This document shows, one piece after another, positions 1 to 11,485 of a DNA stretch of 64,000 nt. The notes beneath the pieces are model-generated. The model saw only the letters and a list, made by a program, of their open reading frames with translations, searched no databases and was not told where the DNA came from. Origin of the DNA: Daphnia pulex. Its lineage: Eukaryota > Arthropoda > Branchiopoda > Diplostraca > Daphniidae. Both the position numbers and the translations under genes were made by a program. Location: NCBI RefSeq assembly GCF_021134715.1, contig NC_060021.1, forward strand, positions 7,596,501 through 7,660,500, read 5' to 3'. Within the stretch, counting starts at the first letter, position 1, and each line of letters starts with the position of its first letter.

Positions 1-2025
1 GTTCACGATCTTGGAAGATCCAACCATGGAAATTAAGAAGATGTGCGAAAGCCTACTTGGAGAGTTTTTAAGGAGTATCATTGAGAACCCTAAGCATGTA
101 GATTTCCCTTCGATGATCAACATTCTTATTCATCATAGTCAGTCATCCGACGAACTTTCAAGAGTAACACAAAATATAAAAATACTTATTTTATCTTTAT
201 CTAACGCGTCTTCAATTTGGTCTTCAGTACACAGCTGTGACGTGGATTAGCGAATTCGCCATTTTGTCTGGTCCGGCTATTCTTCCGTATACTTCTGGTA
301 TATTAACAGCTATTTTACCTTGCATGGCTTACGATGACGACAGCAAAAAAGGTATATATCTACATTCTTAGATTGTTGCTTTAATTTCGAAGTGCGCTAA
401 ATAATATTTGATTATTTCAGATTTACGCGAAACAACTCGAATTGTGAATTCAAACTTAATGCGATTGGTTGATAGTGATAGTGAGAAGAATATGGAATTG
501 GGCTCTGTGGTTCTAGTCTTGGATCAGCATCTTACTCATAATTCTGTCCACACTAAAGTAGCAGTTCTAAAATGGATTGAGCATTTACTTAGCCATTTAC
601 CTAACTCGGTAAGCACTTAATACCACATTGCTAATTAATTTAATCAATGAAATTTACGAACTTAGATTCTGCCCCATACTGAAAAACTATTTCCAGTTTT
701 GTTGAATAATCTGTCAGATCCTGCTGACCAAGTTGTAATCTTAACAGTTCAGGCATTGGCTCATATTGCAAGTAAATGCCACACTAGCATTTTCGTTCGT
801 GCATTATATATATTGTTGAATTCAATCTAGATGCGAAAGCAAATGATGCAAAGGGTGACTCTTATTTTCTCAAATTTATGAAAAGCTTATTAACTTTGTT
901 TAGTAGCGACAATGGTATGCAAGAAGAACGTTGGGCTTTTATTATCAGGTTTGTCATATTTACATTTTTTTCGGAGGGGGGCTGAGATTAAAATATAAAA
1001 TATAAATTTATTTTCAATTTCAGGCAATTGTGTGTCTTGTTGAGCGCTGAAGATATTTATCGCACTTTTGCTGAAATATTGATAGAAGAAAAAAATTGCC
1101 GATTTGCTTCAGTGGTATGTTTTTTGTTTTTTTTCTTAGTTTTTGCTCGATCATAATGTGTGATAAAATTTCGATCCCCTTCAGATGGTTGAAACCTTAA
1201 GCACGCTACTGCTGACGTCTTCTGAATTGTTCCCTCTTCGGCGAAAGTTGAAAGATCTTAGCACAGAAGTATGCTGCCTTTGAAATATATTTGGACCAGG
1301 TTGTTAAGTTTATTGTATTTTTACAGGAAAGCTGTAATCTGTTTGAAATGCTCTATAAGTGCTGGTGCCATAATCCAGTTGCTACAGTTGCTTTATGTCT
1401 CTTGACTCAAAATTATCTTCAGGCATCGAATCTCATTCGGCATTTGTAAGTTACATGCATTCCATGATATTCTATTCAGAGTTCGTTGTGATTCGTCATC
1501 CTTTTTTCTATTTTAATAGCGGCAATCTTGAAGTGACCGTTGATTTTCTGACGGAGATTGATCAATTGGTTCAACTTATCGAATCACCAATCTTTGCATG
1601 TAAATATAGAAAATTATTTGTACTCACTTCTGCCATTTTTAACTTTAACATTTTCGTAGATCTTCGCATTGAACTCTTGGAACCAGAGAAAAACGGCCCT
1701 ATAGTTCATACATTATATGGTTTGTTGATGCTTCTTCCACAAAGTGAAGCATTCCATACACTGAGACGGAGATTAGAGTGCGTTGCACATTTACGCCCCT
1801 TAGCGGATAATAGGTTCTGAACTCATTCGATCCTTATCTGTGTACAGACTAATATGTTTTATTCCTTTTGTAATGCTCAGAAACGTCAGGCAATCGGAAG
1901 ACAAGCGGCCTCATGCCAAGGCTATCGACTTTCAGAAGTTGACCGATCATTTTGTGCGCATTCAAGAGAAGCACTGCCAGTACGAGCTCGAAACCAGAAT
2001 AGCTGGCATGTCAAATCATAAATGA
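1..2025 (+). CDS. VAC14: VAC14 homologue, PIKfyve complex scaffold (3' part of gene)
   Basis: This is the C-terminal 456 residues of VAC14, the HEAT-repeat scaffold that joins PIKfyve/Fab1 and Fig4/Sac3 on endolysosomal membranes to control PI(3,5)P2. The gene is cut by the window's left edge; the human protein is about 780 residues. Exons read at 1-163, 228-351, 421-608, 666-771, 831-948, 1024-1114, 1185-1268, 1327-1445, 1520-1599, 1660-1813 and 1881-2025, all with GT..AG introns of about 50-75 bases and phases that keep one frame to a TGA. Family signatures are the blocks [72 protein letters not shown] and [16 protein letters not shown] (here [15 protein letters not shown]). The region covers the C-terminal Fig4/oligomerisation part. 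The family assignment is from recalled homologues, not a search. Confidence 0.93.
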
Positions 2026-2325
2026 ATAATTAAGTAAGTTCAAAATGTTTTGAGTTTCAAGTTCAATTCAAATGATTGGGTTTTTACCTTTAGATAGTCG
2101 ATCTTGAATCTCAGTGGGATTCTGTTAACTAATTCATTCAGTGAAGACGTAACATGGTCTTCAATTAGTCAAAAGACGTTATCAGACTTGACATAATTTC
2201 AACTGAAAATATTAATTTTCAGTTTGCTTGGTTTCCAATAAGCATTCCATATTCTATACCTAAGCTTTTTTTTGCTATTGTTGATCACGTTTTATTTGAT
2301 TATTTCATCGTAAAAGTTTATGCTC

Positions 2326-2331
2326 AATAAA
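2326..2331 (+). terminator. Candidate poly(A) signal of VAC14
   Basis: AATAAA lies about 300 bases past the VAC14 stop codon and is the first canonical hexamer on the plus strand after it. No cleavage site can be confirmed from sequence alone. Confidence 0.45.
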
Positions 2332-2641
2332 AAGCATTTGCAGTGAAAGCAACGGAAACAGGAGCAACATATAATTTAATGGTAATTAAGTTCTCCTAGA
2401 AAAAAACATGTAGCAATTTATGTTTAATTATATTAAGCTTATCCAATCAATCAGCCAACAAATGGCGCAAACTGTAAGGGATAGCCGGATAGGGAACCTT
2501 AAAAAAAATGGGGTTCAGACTTCAGTCCTCCGTCTCAGGTAGCGCTAGCGAGGTAAACATGCGATTTTATGTCATTCCTGAAGTTGTTTTTTGTTAGTGT
2601 CTGGGTTATCTCTTCTCCTGCTACCTCTACATATCACCCTA

Positions 2642-2680
2642 TGTAGAGATTAGAGATTAGAGATTAGAGAGATTAGAGAA
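2642..2680. repeat. Short tandem repeat, AGATTAG heptamer
   Basis: About five head-to-tail copies of the heptamer AGATTAG, the last two spaced by extra bases. It sits in the spacer after VAC14. Confidence 0.8.
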
Positions 2681-2893
2681 TAACAGCATAATGGACAATA
2701 AGGTAATAATGTTTGAATTTACAGTAAGACATTGCTCCTTTCCTGGACATGTGATTTACTGGTTTTACCTGTTATCTATTTACACTAAACCTGTCTATTG
2801 CCCCTGTAGGTTTCTATGGCTATATGATTTGCTTGGGAGTTGGGACTCTTCAAATGATAGGAATGGAAAAAAAATTACAAGTGGTTGTAAATT

Positions 2894-3137
2894 TTTTTGT
2901 CAAAAGGTGGGCGGTGGGGTTAGAATTTTTGGCATAAGGTTGGGGAATGGGATTTTATGTTTGAATTTTTGTCAAAAGGTTGGGGAACGGGTTGGGGTTA
3001 GAATTTTTGTCAAAAGGTTGGGGAACGGGTTGGGGTTAGAATTTTTGTCAAAAGGTTGGGGAATGGGATTTTATGTTTGAATTTTTGTCAAAAGGTTGGG
3101 GAACGGGTTGGGGTTAGAATTTTAGTCAAAAGGTAGG
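2894..3137. repeat. G-rich minisatellite with units of about 38-50 bp
   Basis: The segment is built from repeats of GTCAAAAGGTTGGGGAA followed either by CGGGTTGGGGTTAGAATTTTT or by TGGGATTTTATGTTTGAATTTTT. About six units alternate between these two variants. The plus strand carries clusters of GGGG and GGG tracts. An open frame through it (2691-3080) is only the product of the repeat and shows no protein-like composition. Confidence 0.85.
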
Positions 3138-3914
3138 ATTCGTCCACCAGGGGGTTTGGTGTTGCAGTCAGTTCATCAGTGCAGAAGACAGAACAGAACA
3201 GAAGTGAAGACTACGCACTTCAGATTCATTTTATTCGTCTTCGGGACGCTGCACGCTGATGCTGGATGTTTGCGTCATGACAGCGAACTTAAACACTTTC
3301 CGTGAAGATAGAAAGGTATTTTTCTTTTGTTTTTATCCATGAATGCTATTGTGTATGTGAATTCGATATATTCTTGTATTCGAGTGTGGATCTAAAGGTC
3401 ATCTGGCCTTCGTTCAATATCAGTCTAACTCCCAGTGTGTCGTGACTGTCGTCCGAGCATGTGTCCTGAAAGTGCTGTGCGTATGCTGAAATGTCGTCTC
3501 GTACTAGAAACTATTGGAGTGGTAATTAGATATTTGTTTTCCAAATTATTTCCCAAATTTTGTTCTTGTGTATTTTTAAAGCTAAAGCAATCTTTTTTCC
3601 TTTAATTTTTGAAAGCTAGATCAATTTGAACTGTTGAATAATGGTGTTGGCTGCTCAATGTGTAGATGGTGAAAGGTTGACTTGTGATAAGCTGTTGTCT
3701 CTGGTGTTGGTGAATCTACAGACTTGCAGTTAAACGAGAGAGGGAAAAATGTGTGTTCCTGGCACAGAGTTCCTTGGGCCAATGTTGGACTTTGTCAGTA
3801 ACAAGAAGAGTGACTTCCACCAATGTGAGTTTGTGAATCAATTTTATTATTTTTGTATGTGTTAATGTGCTAGTTGTAACTGAAAATTAATGTTAGATTT
3901 TTTCATGGTCTAGG
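3138..3914 (+). other. Spacer with possible spliced transcript leader
   Basis: No confident gene. A TCAGTTCATC initiator-like motif at about 3170 is followed by an exon-like stretch with a short open frame starting at 3259 and a GTATTT donor after AAAG at 3316. A second exon-like piece, 3751-3826, runs from an ATG to CAAT before a GTGAGT donor. These could be 5' exons of the plus-strand YYT copy that starts at 3916, or chance. There is no recognisable protein domain. Confidence 0.25.
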
Positions 3915-4495
3915 TAACTATGACGTCGTTTGATGTTGGGTCTCGGGTGTTGTGTCGTTGACGGCTGGGTCGATCATTTGTGTACCGATGTCTCCTGGGT
4001 ATGACGGATACCAAACCGCAACGCTGACAATAACGACGCCAAAAGACCAACGTTCTGTTCCGTCCTTATCTTCGCAACGCTCGCTCATCTAGCCTCAATG
4101 CTTTTGATGTTACTACATAACTTCTCCTACTCCACAAGTTATACCACTTCAGTCTGCTGTTACTCTCATGGTGAAATGCCCAGGTATCCGAAAAATTCTT
4201 AATTATTTACAAGTAAACCGCAACTCCAAAGTCTTGCTACACAACAATATATGCAATGACCAGTTACTACTCCGAGATTACTACAACGAAAAGGCCGAAA
4301 ATTACACATCCACGTATGCTACCCCAGTTTACTACTCCAACGAATTTAAGTGCTACTGTGCTCCGAGAAACGACAGGTTGCTGTTTACTACACCACCAAC
4401 ACCCCCGAGTGGTCAACTACAACCTACGCTGCCCACAACTTCACTGAAGCTCCGAAGTACTACACCATCAAAGCACAACCAATTCGCAAGGGTAA
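3915..4495 (+). pseudogene. YYT-repeat secreted protein copy, plus strand (left arm)
   Basis: A copy of the small Tyr/Thr-rich secreted protein found repeatedly on the minus strand from 9.5 to 15.6 kb. It begins after a CTAG acceptor at 3911-3914 and keeps the family's leader sequence (GTTGACGGCTGGGTCGATC, then a VPMSPGYDGYQTATL-like stretch). It is interrupted by a divergent block and resumes at about 4250 with the YY-rich part (YYNEKAENYTSTYATPVYY). Several frame changes separate these parts, so it is probably not translated intact. It ends with the family's exon-end motif TTCGCAAGGGTAAATATG at about 4484-4502. It is the only plus-strand copy and faces the minus-strand copies across the 18-bp array. 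Confidence 0.65.
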
Positions 4496-4497
4496 AT

Positions 4498-4944
4498 ATG
4501 CTGTCTTTAACTGCTGTTTCTTTTTTATCGTTTGCCTTTTTTCTTTAAATGTTTATGTCATTTTTCTTTCAACTATTCTTTTTATCTTTATATTTTTCTT
4601 TAAATGTTCTTTACTTTTCTTTTTGTCTTCATCTTTCTCTCTAACTATTCTTTTGTTCATTATCTTCTTAAATATTCTTTTTGACTATCTTTTTCTCTAA
4701 CCATTCTTTTTGTCTTTCATCTCTTTCTTTAATTATTCTTTTTGTCTTATGTATTTCTTTAATTATTCTTTTTGGCTTTATCTTTTTCTTTAAATGTTCT
4801 TTTTGTCTTAACTATTCTTTTGTTCATTATCTTTTTCTTTAAGAATTCTTTTTGTCTTTAACTCTATTTATCTTTAACGTTCTTTATCTTTTTCTTAATT
4901 ATTATTTTCGTCTATCATTTTGCTTTTCTATTCTACTAATAGTA
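4498..4944 (+). repeat. Degenerate polypyrimidine repeat flanking the array
   Basis: This is a run of imperfect units resembling TTCTTTTTGTCTTTATCTTT and CTTTAATTATTC, almost purely T and C on the plus strand. A purine-rich counterpart lies at 9425-9935, beyond the 18-bp array, so the two are inverted with respect to each other. The segment follows directly after the YYT copy, as it does on the other arm. Confidence 0.75.
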
Positions 4945-7900
4945 ATCTTCCTTCAATTTTCTATCTTCCTTCAATTTTCTATCTTCCTTCAATTTTCTAT
5001 CTTCCTTCAATTTTCTATCTTCCTTCAATTTTCTATCTTCCTTCAATTTTCTATCTTCCTTCAATTTTCTATCTTCCTTCAATTTTCTATCTTCCTTCAA
5101 TTTTCTATCTTCCTTCAATTTTCTATCTTCCTTCAATTTTCTATCTTCCTTCAATTTTCTATCTTCCTTCAATTTTCTATCTTCCTTCAATTTTCTATCT
5201 TCCTTCAATTTTCTATCTTCCTTCAATTTTCTATCTTCCTTCAATTTTCTATCTTCCTTCAATTTTCTATCTTCCTTCAATTTTCTATCTTCCTTCAATT
5301 TTCTATCTTCCTTCAATTTTCTATCTTCCTTCAATTTTCTATCTTCCTTCAATTTTCTATCTTCCTTCAATTTTCTATCTTCCTTCAATTTTCTATCTTC
5401 CTTCAATTTTCTATCTTCCTTCAATTTTCTATCTTCCTTCAATTTTCTATCTTCCTTCAATTTTCTATCTTCCTTCAATTTTCTATCTTCCTTCAATTTT
5501 CTATCTTCCTTCAATTTTCTATCTTCCTTCAATTTTCTATCTTCCTTCAATTTTCTATCTTCCTTCAATTTTCTATCTTCCTTCAATTTTCTATCTTCCT
5601 TCAATTTTCTATCTTCCTTCAATTTTCTATCTTCCTTCAATTTTCTATCTTCCTTCAATTTTCTATCTTCCTTCAATTTTCTATCTTCCTTCAATTTTCT
5701 ATCTTCCTTCAATTTTCTATCTTCCTTCAATTTTCTATCTTCCTTCAATTTTCTATCTTCCTTCAATTTTCTATCTTCCTTCAATTTTCTATCTTCCTTC
5801 AATTTTCTATCTTCCTTCAATTTTCTATCTTCCTTCAATTTTCTATCTTCCTTCAATTTTCTATCTTCCTTCAATTTTCTATCTTCCTTCAATTTTCTAT
5901 CTTCCTTCAATTTTCTATCTTCCTTCAATTTTCTATCTTCCTTCAATTTTCTATCTTCCTTCAATTTTCTATCTTCCTTCAATTTTCTATCTTCCTTCAA
6001 TTTTCTATCTTCCTTCAATTTTCTATCTTCCTTCAATTTTCTATCTTCCTTCAATTTTCTATCTTCCTTCAATTTTCTATCTTCCTTCAATTTTCTATCT
6101 TCCTTCAATTTTCTATCTTCCTTCAATTTTCTATCTTCCTTCAATTTTCTATCTTCCTTCAATTTTCTATCTTCCTTCAATTTTCTATCTTCCTTCAATT
6201 TTCTATCTTCCTTCAATTTTCTATCTTCCTTCAATTTTCTATCTTCCTTCAATTTTCTATCTTCCTTCAATTTTCTATCTTCCTTCAATTTTCTATCTTC
6301 CTTCAATTTTCTATCTTCCTTCAATTTTCTATCTTCCTTCAATTTTCTATCTTCCTTCAATTTTCTATCTTCCTTCAATTTTCTATCTTCCTTCAATTTT
6401 CTATCTTCCTTCAATTTTCTATCTTCCTTCAATTTTCTATCTTCCTTCAATTTTCTATCTTCCTTCAATTTTCTATCTTCCTTCAATTTTCTATCTTCCT
6501 TCAATTTTCTATCTTCCTTCAATTTTCTATCTTCCTTCAATTTTCTATCTTCCTTCAATTTTCTATCTTCCTTCAATTTTCTATCTTCCTTCAATTTTCT
6601 ATCTTCCTTCAATTTTCTATCTTCCTTCAATTTTCTATCTTCCTTCAATTTTCTATCTTCCTTCAATTTTCTATCTTCCTTCAATTTTCTATCTTCCTTC
6701 AATTTTCTATCTTCCTTCAATTTTCTATCTTCCTTCAATTTTCTATCTTCCTTCAATTTTCTATCTTCCTTCAATTTTCTATCTTCCTTCAATTTTCTAT
6801 CTTCCTTCAATTTTCTATCTTCCTTCAATTTTCTATCTTCCTTCAATTTTCTATCTTCCTTCAATTTTCTATCTTCCTTCAATTTTCTATCTTCCTTCAA
6901 TTTTCTATCTTCCTTCAATTTTCTATCTTCCTTCAATTTTCTATCTTCCTTCAATTTTCTATCTTCCTTCAATTTTCTATCTTCCTTCAATTTTCTATCT
7001 TCCTTCAATTTTCTATCTTCCTTCAATTTTCTATCTTCCTTCAATTTTCTATCTTCCTTCAATTTTCTATCTTCCTTCAATTTTCTATCTTCCTTCAATT
7101 TTCTATCTTCCTTCAATTTTCTATCTTCCTTCAATTTTCTATCTTCCTTCAATTTTCTATCTTCCTTCAATTTTCTATCTTCCTTCAATTTTCTATCTTC
7201 CTTCAATTTTCTATCTTCCTTCAATTTTCTATCTTCCTTCAATTTTCTATCTTCCTTCAATTTTCTATCTTCCTTCAATTTTCTATCTTCCTTCAATTTT
7301 CTATCTTCCTTCAATTTTCTATCTTCCTTCAATTTTCTATCTTCCTTCAATTTTCTATCTTCCTTCAATTTTCTATCTTCCTTCAATTTTCTATCTTCCT
7401 TCAATTTTCTATCTTCCTTCAATTTTCTATCTTCCTTCAATTTTCTATCTTCCTTCAATTTTCTATCTTCCTTCAATTTTCTATCTTCCTTCAATTTTCT
7501 ATCTTCCTTCAATTTTCTATCTTCCTTCAATTTTCTATCTTCCTTCAATTTTCTATCTTCCTTCAATTTTCTATCTTCCTTCAATTTTCTATCTTCCTTC
7601 AATTTTCTATCTTCCTTCAATTTTCTATCTTCCTTCAATTTTCTATCTTCCTTCAATTTTCTATCTTCCTTCAATTTTCTATCTTCCTTCAATTTTCTAT
7701 CTTCCTTCAATTTTCTATCTTCCTTCAATTTTCTATCTTCCTTCAATTTTCTATCTTCCTTCAATTTTCTATCTTCCTTCAATTTTCTATCTTCCTTCAA
7801 TTTTCTATCTTCCTTCAATTTTCTATCTTCCTTCAATTTTCTATCTTCCTTCAATTTTCTATCTTCCTTCAATTTTCTATCTTCCTTCAATTTTCTATCT

Positions 7901-9263
7901 TCCTTCAATTTTCTATCTTCCTTCAATTTTCTATCTTCCTTCAATTTTCTATCTTCCTTCAATTTTCTATCTTCCTTCAATTTTCTATCTTCCTTCAATT
8001 TTCTATCTTCCTTCAATTTTCTATCTTCCTTCAATTTTCTATCTTCCTTCAATTTTCTATCTTCCTTCAATTTTCTATCTTCCTTCAATTTTCTATCTTC
8101 CTTCAATTTTCTATCTTCCTTCAATTTTCTATCTTCCTTCAATTTTCTATCTTCCTTCAATTTTCTATCTTCCTTCAATTTTCTATCTTCCTTCAATTTT
8201 CTATCTTCCTTCAATTTTCTATCTTCCTTCAATTTTCTATCTTCCTTCAATTTTCTATCTTCCTTCAATTTTCTATCTTCCTTCAATTTTCTATCTTCCT
8301 TCAATTTTCTATCTTCCTTCAATTTTCTATCTTCCTTCAATTTTCTATCTTCCTTCAATTTTCTATCTTCCTTCAATTTTCTATCTTCCTTCAATTTTCT
8401 ATCTTCCTTCAATTTTCTATCTTCCTTCAATTTTCTATCTTCCTTCAATTTTCTATCTTCCTTCAATTTTCTATCTTCCTTCAATTTTCTATCTTCCTTC
8501 AATTTTCTATCTTCCTTCAATTTTCTATCTTCCTTCAATTTTCTATCTTCCTTCAATTTTCTATCTTCCTTCAATTTTCTATCTTCCTTCAATTTTCTAT
8601 CTTCCTTCAATTTTCTATCTTCCTTCAATTTTCTATCTTCCTTCAATTTTCTATCTTCCTTCAATTTTCTATCTTCCTTCAATTTTCTATCTTCCTTCAA
8701 TTTTCTATCTTCCTTCAATTTTCTATCTTCCTTCAATTTTCTATCTTCCTTCAATTTTCTATCTTCCTTCAATTTTCTATCTTCCTTCAATTTTCTATCT
8801 TCCTTCAATTTTCTATCTTCCTTCAATTTTCTATCTTCCTTCAATTTTCTATCTTCCTTCAATTTTCTATCTTCCTTCAATTTTCTATCTTCCTTCAATT
8901 TTCTATCTTCCTTCAATTTTCTATCTTCCTTCAATTTTCTATCTTCCTTCAATTTTCTATCTTCCTTCAATTTTCTATCTTCCTTCAATTTTCTATCTTC
9001 CTTCAATTTTCTATCTTCCTTCAATTTTCTATCTTCCTTCAATTTTCTATCTTCCTTCAATTTTCTATCTTCCTTCAATTTTCTATCTTCCTTCAATTTT
9101 CTATCTTCCTTCAATTTTCTATCTTCCTTCAATTTTCTATCTTCCTTCAATTTTCTATCTTCCTTCAATTTTCTATCTTCCTTCAATTTTCTATCTTCCT
9201 TCAATTTTCTATCTTCCTTCAATTTTCTATCTTCCTTCAATTTTCTATCTTCCTTCAATTTTC
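4945..9263. repeat. 18-bp megasatellite, about 240 copies
   Basis: The unit ATCTTCCTTCAATTTTCT is repeated head to tail for 4,319 bases, 239.9 copies, with no variant visible to the eye. The last unit breaks after TTTTC. Fifteen of its 18 bases are pyrimidines on the plus strand. Because 18 is divisible by three and the unit has no stop in three of its frames, the array is open for about 1,440-1,500 codons in those frames (hexapeptides FLQFSI and FYLPSI on plus, KEDRKL on minus). These are almost certainly not genes. Such uniformity means recent expansion, strong homogenisation or an assembly effect. Confidence 0.97.
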
Positions 9264-9424
9264 GGCAATGTACTGTGAAAATACAATGGTTATATTAAAA
9301 TATTGCAATTACAAGGAATTTCTATTATTTTATAAGAGGTTTTAAGCAAAGTTATGGAGTAAGATGTAGCAAAATCGTTAACCGAAGTTATTATAATTGG
9401 ATTATTGAAAGTTTTAAAAACAAA

Positions 9425-9935
9425 GTGTTAAAGAAAAAAATTAAGACAAAAAGAAAAGTTAAAGAAGAAGATAAAGACAAATAGAATAGTTAAAGAAAAA
9501 GACAAAAGATAAAAAAGAAACAAATTTAACATAGCATATTTACTTTTGATTTGGTTGTTAATTGATAGTGTAGTACTACGGAGCTTCAGTGAAGTTGTGG
9601 TCAGCGAAGGGAGTAGTTTGACATTCGGGGGTGTTGATGGTGTAGTAAACAGCAACCTTTGTCGTTTCTCGGAGCACTACGAGTATTTAAATTGCTCGGA
9701 GTAGTAAACTATGATAAAGATGAAGACAAAAGAAAAATAAAGATAAAGACAAAAAGATAAAGATAAAGACAAAAAAAGTTATAGAAAAAGATAAAGATAA
9801 AAAGTAGTTATAGAAAAAGATTTAAAAAAAAGGATAGTTAAAGAAAAAGATTAAGACAAAAAAATAGTTAAAGAAAAAAGACAAAGAACACTTTAAGAAA
9901 AGAAAAAGACTTAGAGATAAAAAAACAGCAGTTTA
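9425..9935 (-). repeat. Degenerate purine-rich repeat, inverted partner of 4498-4944
   Basis: Units such as AAAGAAAAAGATAAAGACAA run through 9425-9530 and 9710-9920. On the minus strand they read like the polypyrimidine tract at 4498-4944. A YYT fragment is embedded at 9535-9700, so the right arm holds two successive tract-plus-gene units where the left arm has one. Confidence 0.7.
9535..9705 (-). pseudogene. YYT-repeat gene fragment
   Basis: A minus-strand fragment of the YYT family's 3' part. On the minus strand it reads through GAGAAACGACAAAGG, GTTGCTGTTTACTACACCA and CAACTTCACTGAAGCTCCG, like the plus-strand copy at 4360-4480, which is its closest visible relative. It has no leader exon and no start, so it is a remnant. 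Confidence 0.6.
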
Positions 9936-9949
9936 ACAGCATATTTACT

Positions 9950-10318
9950 CACGGTTGCAGATTTGATGTGACTTGATGGTGTAGTACTTCGAAGCTTCAG
10001 TGAAGTTGTAGGCAGCGTAGGTTACAATGTAACATTCGGGGACGTTGATGGTGTAGTAAACAGCAACTTCTGCCCTTTCTCGGAGTACAGTAGCAATTGG
10101 ATTTCTCGGTAAGGTCCGTGGATGTGTAATTTTCGGCCTTTTCGGTGTGGTAATAGAGAATCCCGGAGTAGTAACTGGTCATTGCGTAAATTGATGTGTA
10201 GCAAGATAGTCGCGTTGCGTTTGGCTAACCACCATACACAGGGAACAGCAATACACCAGCTTGGTCGACTCAGTGAGCAGCGATCCAACATTCAACAGCA
10301 GCACGAAGCCAAAGTTAA
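9950..10318 (-). pseudogene. YYT-repeat module 9 (frame-broken)
   Basis: A minus-strand module starting after a CTAG acceptor (exon start 10318). Joined to the upstream ATG AAT G exon end at 10426-10432, it reads MNVNFGFVLLLNVGSLLTES, a good secretory leader, but the frame then runs to a TGA. The downstream YY-rich segment (MTSYYSGILYYHTEKAENY) is open in another frame. Compared with 4168-4490 it carries the same order of blocks in inverted orientation. It is most likely a pseudogene of the family. Confidence 0.55.
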
Positions 10319-10425
10319 CTAGACAATGAAAATATATACATCAATATTCAATTATAAGCTATACACCAACAAATAGAAAACTTTGAATGAACTCAAAACA
10401 TTTTGTAGAGCAAAGCAATATTTAC

Positions 10426-10814
10426 CATTCATTGAGAATTTGAAGAGTTCAATTGTTGCCGGGTGTTGTAGTAATTAAGGACCCCGGTGTAGTAGGCAGG
10501 GGTAGTATGCGTAGTGTAGTATTCTGGTACCGGCGCCTTAGTGGTGTACTTAGTAGTGTAGTACTTAAAAACCTCGATGTAATTTGCTGGCTCTTTGGTG
10601 ATGCACTTTGGTGATGCACCGTCATATCCAGGGGCCTCAGTAGACCAATGATCAACCCAGCTTTCAACGATGAATCCATCCTCAACAGCAGCACAACATC
10701 ACAGTATACTAAACGATAAACAATGTGAACATTTGTTTTAAATTGTAACTGTTCATATTTACAACAACAGTAATAATAATTCACGATTCCAATTAAAATG
10801 TAATATATACCCAT
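10426..10814 (-). pseudogene. YYT-repeat module 8
   Basis: An ATG G donor exon ends at 10811 (ATG at 10814-10812) and the next exon starts at 10708 after TTTAG. The join gives MVYCDVVLLLRMDSS. The family's mature part (PGYDG, then KYYTTKYTTKAPVPEYYT and PAYYTGVLNYYN) is present but in a different frame from the leader. The exon ends near 10425 with ATGAATG before GTAAAT, a motif that also serves as the start exon of the next module. It is a probable pseudogene unless an unseen splice restores the frame. Confidence 0.5.
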
Positions 10815-11369
10815 GATTGCGAACATTTCATACGATTATGGCAGTTGTTGACAAATACTGCTCTGCAGTAGGTTAAGGGGTAGTACTTAAACCCCTCGGT
10901 ACTCGACCGCTTTGGTGGTTTAACAAGCTACAGCCTCGGTGCAGTGCCTATAATCAGAATAATATTTCGAAGCATCAGTATAGTAAGCTAGAACAGCGTA
11001 GGTTGTGGCATAATACTTTGTAGCTTTGGTGGTGTAGTATTTGAGATCCTTAGTGTAGTACTCACTACTCAGACGTTTTGTTGATGTAACTTGGGGTAGA
11101 GTGATACTTCCGTGCAGTAGCTCGGAGCAGCGTAGATATTCGTGTACAGTACATTCTTGGAGCCTTGGAGATGTGGTATTTACGAGCATCAGTGTAGTAA
11201 GTAGGTGTTGCGTATGTTGATGTTGTTAAGTAGTAAGGCAGCAACGTGGTGTACCATTCTATAGCTGCTAGTACTGAAATACCACCATACCCAGGAGACA
11301 TCGGTACACTCGTGGTCGACCCAGCCATCAACGATACAACATCCAACAACAGCTCAACAGCATAATAAT
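10811..11369 (-). pseudogene. YYT-repeat module 7
   Basis: The exon starts at 11369 after TTTAG. In the family frame the leader is DYYAVELLLDVVSLMAGST, followed by SVPMSPGYGG, then YYLTTSTYATPTYYTDARKY. The open part continues to a stop at about 11065, and more YYT sequence in another frame (SSEYYTKDLKYYTTKATKYY) follows to 10920. The upstream module lacks an ATG at its exon end, so the start used by this copy is unclear. The leader and first 90 or so residues are intact. It could be a short functional gene, but a pseudogene is as likely. Confidence 0.5.
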
Positions 11370-11485
11370 CTAAACAATTAACAGTTCGAAAATAGACTTT
11401 AATTAAAACTGGTCATATCAAATTATCAAAAACTAGAAACGATATAGAATTGATTCACGACTCGAAATATAAATGAATATTTACC

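Noticed and set aside
4945..9263. CRISPR-like array
   Set aside because: The units abut without spacers, and the DNA is from an animal genome.
4852..9345. Three reading frames of about 1,440-1,500 codons (repeats FLQFSI, FYLPSI, KEDRKL)
   Set aside because: They are created by an 18-base repeat divisible by three without stops. There is no unique domain, no splice structure, and the same DNA is open in three frames on two strands.
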